A stretch of 5,881 nucleotides of DNA from an uncultured Bacteroidales bacterium (GTDB taxonomy: Bacteria; Bacteroidota; Bacteroidia; Bacteroidales; Paludibacteraceae), in NCBI GenBank assembly GCA_937911235.1, contig CALDPN010000171.1, forward strand, positions 1 through 5,881, written 5' to 3'. The notes beneath the pieces are model-generated. The model made no database searches, was not told the origin of the DNA, and saw only the letters and a program-made list of their open reading frames with translations. Position numbers and translations under genes: made by a program. Of this stretch, positions 5,471 to 5,881 are shown in pieces. Position 1 is the first letter of the stretch. Each line of letters begins with the position of its first letter.

Positions 5471-5881
5471 TCCAACAGGAATTTCCTGACCGTTTAGGTT
5501 TATATATACGCCATCTGCAAAATTTCCTTCGCAAAAGGGTGCATTGCAAGAGATTTTTGGGGTTATTCCTAAAATTTTTCCGTTACAAACAACGGCTGCC
5601 GCAGAAAAAAGCTGACTGCCTATTTTTATAGGTAATCCGACAAGAGTTACAGTGTATTTTTCTTTTGAAAATTCCGCAATGTCTAACAAAGCATCAAAAG
5701 CTGCATTTTGCAAAGTGTCCGAAAGGAACAGGTCGCCGCAGGTGCTTCCTGTTACGCAAAGTTCGGGTAAAACTAGTAAGTTTACACCTTGATTATTGGT
5801 AGAAACTATTAATTCTTTGATTTTTTCGGTATTGGTTTTAACATCGGCTACCGCTATCTGCGGAATACCTACAGCCACCTT
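5456..5881 (-). pseudogene. nadE: N-terminal nitrilase domain of glutamine-dependent NAD+ synthetase (fragment)
   Basis: The first 141 residues of the composite frame, from AVGIPQIAVADVKTNTEKIK, match the glutaminase (nitrilase-superfamily) domain that supplies ammonia to NAD+ synthetase. LPELCVTG carries the catalytic Glu (residue 39), GKILGITPK carries the catalytic Lys (108), and IPVGNDLIF is the segment just before the region that holds the catalytic Cys. That Cys and the whole synthetase domain are missing, because the frame changes to asnB at about 5455. The frame is open to the window edge: the apparent GTG at 5878 sits inside the conserved first strand (KVAVGIPQ) with a Lys codon before it, so the true start probably lies beyond 5881. 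Composition is close to the Bacteroidota block, but the residues look more like Clostridia NadE; origin undecided. Confidence 0.7.

Overview
This window looks like a composite of DNA from at least two, probably three or more, unrelated gut-type bacteria. The left part (about 1-2600) reads as Bacteroidota. It carries the 5' part of a tRNA-Val(UAC), a tRNA promoter of the Bacteroidota type (TTTG, 20 bases, TATCTTTG), a full-length glnS, and lpxA, a lipid A gene expected only in an outer-membrane organism. The glnS start has no Shine-Dalgarno sequence. The middle (about 2600-5250) is extremely AT-rich and uses strong Shine-Dalgarno sites and TTGaca/TATAAT-like promoters. It resembles a low-GC Bacillota lineage, perhaps a Mollicutes-like gut member. 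All three Trp codons of its metallo-hydrolase are TGG, so nothing points to UGA recoding. The right end (about 5455-5881) returns to moderate GC and carries the start of a glutamine-dependent NAD+ synthetase, with a short asnB-like piece (about 5255-5455) in between.

Hand counts of G+C in 60-base samples support these blocks: 47% in glnS (661-720), 57% in lpxA (2221-2280), 17% in the hydrolase (3101-3160), 20% in the transporter tail (5101-5160), 30% in the asnB piece (5301-5360) and 52% in the nadE piece (5701-5760).

Layout, left to right: tRNA-Val (minus, cut by the window edge) and its promoter; a terminator; glnS (minus); lpxA (minus) whose first ~29 residues are replaced in frame by the N-terminus of a sigma-like/helix-turn-helix protein; a 17-codon leader ORF (minus) with a near-perfect Shine-Dalgarno sequence; a divergent metallo-beta-lactamase-fold hydrolase (plus); a bidirectional terminator; an apbE-type lipoprotein flavin transferase (minus); and a second open frame (minus) made of three unrelated pieces: NadE nitrilase domain, AsnB interior and the cation diffusion facilitator C-terminal domain.

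Intact genes are glnS, the hydrolase and apbE. In the Bacteroidota block lpxA and glnS lie three bases apart and end in one terminator, so they probably form an operon. In the AT-rich block the transporter tail and apbE are eight bases apart, also operon-like, and converge on the hydrolase gene. The two composite frames lack residues or whole domains needed by each parent family. I see no coherent new biological system; the most important message is that gene neighbourhoods across about 2600, 5250 and 5455 should not be trusted.
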